A stretch of 41,400 nucleotides of DNA, from positions 1-41,400 of the forward strand of contig JBBPYD010000196.1 in the NCBI GenBank assembly GCA_038200305.1, written 5' to 3'. Origin of the DNA: JANXXV01 sp038200305. Lineage in GTDB: Bacteria; Acidobacteriota; Terriglobia; Bryobacterales; Bryobacteraceae. The translations under genes and the position numbers were made by a program. Within the stretch, counting starts at the first letter, position 1. Every line of letters starts with the position of its first letter. Under the pieces are notes generated by a model. The model saw only the letters and a program-made list of their open reading frames with translations. It was not told the origin of the DNA and did no database searches. Below are positions 41,055 to 41,400 of this stretch, piece by piece.

Positions 41055-41400
41055 ATGATCAGCAGACGACACTGGTTAACAAGCTCGACGGCGGCCCTGG
41101 CGGCCTCTTCCGCTGTTCCCATGGCAAAGGCACTGGCTCCGAAAAACATTGTAATCTCAAGCGCAAACGGTCTGATCGCATGTGCGCGCGCGATGCAGAT
41201 GTTGAACGCGGGCCGCGACACTCTGGATGCGGTGGTGGCTGGAGTCAACGTGGTGGAAGTCGATCCTGAAGACGATTCGGTAGGCTATGGCGGGCTGCCC
41301 AATGAAGAAGGCGTGGTGGAACTGGATGCGAGCGTGATGCACGGTCCCACGCGCAGGTGCGGTTCTGTGGCTTCAATACGCGGCATCAAGACGCCTTCAA
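41055..41400 (+). CDS. N4-(beta-N-acetylglucosaminyl)-L-asparaginase (3' end missing)
   Basis: The first 115 residues of an Ntn-hydrolase of the aspartylglucosaminidase/isoaspartyl-peptidase family, which cleaves the bond between GlcNAc and asparagine in glycoproteins. The N-terminus is a Tat-like signal (SRRHWLTSSTAALAASS). RAMQMLNAGRDTLDAVVAG, then DSVGYGGLPNEEGVVELDAS, and RCGSVASIRGIKTPS are diagnostic of the family. AAGGAG sits 5 nt before ATG 41055. The frame runs open to the end of the window, so the catalytic Thr region lies outside. Enzyme type is certain enough; a related asparaginase activity remains possible. Confidence 0.88.
   Translation, partial: MISRRHWLTSSTAALAASSAVPMAKALAPKNIVISSANGLIACARAMQMLNAGRDTLDAVVAGVNVVEVDPEDDSVGYGGLPNEEGVVELDASVMHGPTRRCGSVASIRGIKTPS

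Noticed and set aside
40916..41248. 110-residue frame on minus
   Set aside because: Most is antisense to the asparaginase gene; only its last about 15 codons hold the DUF433 N-terminus and are described there.
41018..41269. 83-residue frame on plus
   Set aside because: The overlapping open-ended frame from 41055 encodes a recognisable glycosylasparaginase with a ribosome site.
1..41400. tRNA, rRNA, CRISPR array, IS ends
   Set aside because: No T-loop consensus in a cloverleaf context, no regularly spaced repeats, and no transposase-like protein were seen by eye; a tRNAscan or ISfinder run would be decisive.

Overview
The window looks like a chromosomal segment of an acidobacterium of the Solibacter/Bryobacter type. 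This is an inference from gene content: a GWxTD-domain protein next to a carboxypeptidase-regulatory-domain outer-membrane protein, a 'RHGL' family protein, a single-haem c-type cytochrome fused to a PQQ-type propeller, and many small exported enzymes with Tat-type signals (sugar isomerase, aldo/keto reductase, RidA, DUF362, glycosylasparaginase). Housekeeping genes (tyrS, a dus gene, rnhA, nadD) are scattered among accessory genes. I see no phage, IS element, CRISPR array, rRNA or tRNA.

Layout. 1-4528: APC permease (5' end outside the window), PfkB kinase and GH4 glycosidase with overlapping ends, then a convergent exported TIM-barrel isomerase; the set resembles a fructoselysine-type (frl) pathway with GH4 in place of the deglycase. 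4878-10864: exported cytochrome-quinoprotein, orphan nucleotidyltransferase, outer-membrane protein and GWxTD protein. 11136-15643: a PDZ-containing histidine kinase and an NtrC-type sigma54 activator behind a close match to a sigma54 promoter. 15659-25212: tyrS, ankyrin lipoprotein, duplicated alpha/beta hydrolase, a small secreted protein with a probable frameshift, aldo/keto reductase, a MoxR-VWA pair, a TrmB regulator and the RHGL protein. 25213-25968 is nearly empty. 25969-31821: STAS protein, a CusSR-like two-component pair, a zinc alcohol dehydrogenase with a C-terminal frameshift, a DoxX membrane protein, a broken ECF sigma factor, a cysteine-cluster protein and a CusF-like copper protein. 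31830-41400: glycine-zipper protein, dus-rnhA, VCBS-repeat protein, large lipase-like hydrolase, nadD, RidA, DUF362 and a partner, a decayed DUF433/DUF5615 toxin-antitoxin pair, and the 5' part of a glycosylasparaginase gene.

Two themes stand out. First, several genes without a Shine-Dalgarno have a -10-like hexamer ending 6-8 nt before the start codon, which predicts leaderless mRNAs; two divergent pairs are only 16 and 26 bp apart. Second, at least four genes carry small indels or deletions (alcohol dehydrogenase, ECF sigma factor, DUF433/DUF5615, the 140-aa secreted protein). These are either real decay or assembly errors and should be checked against reads.
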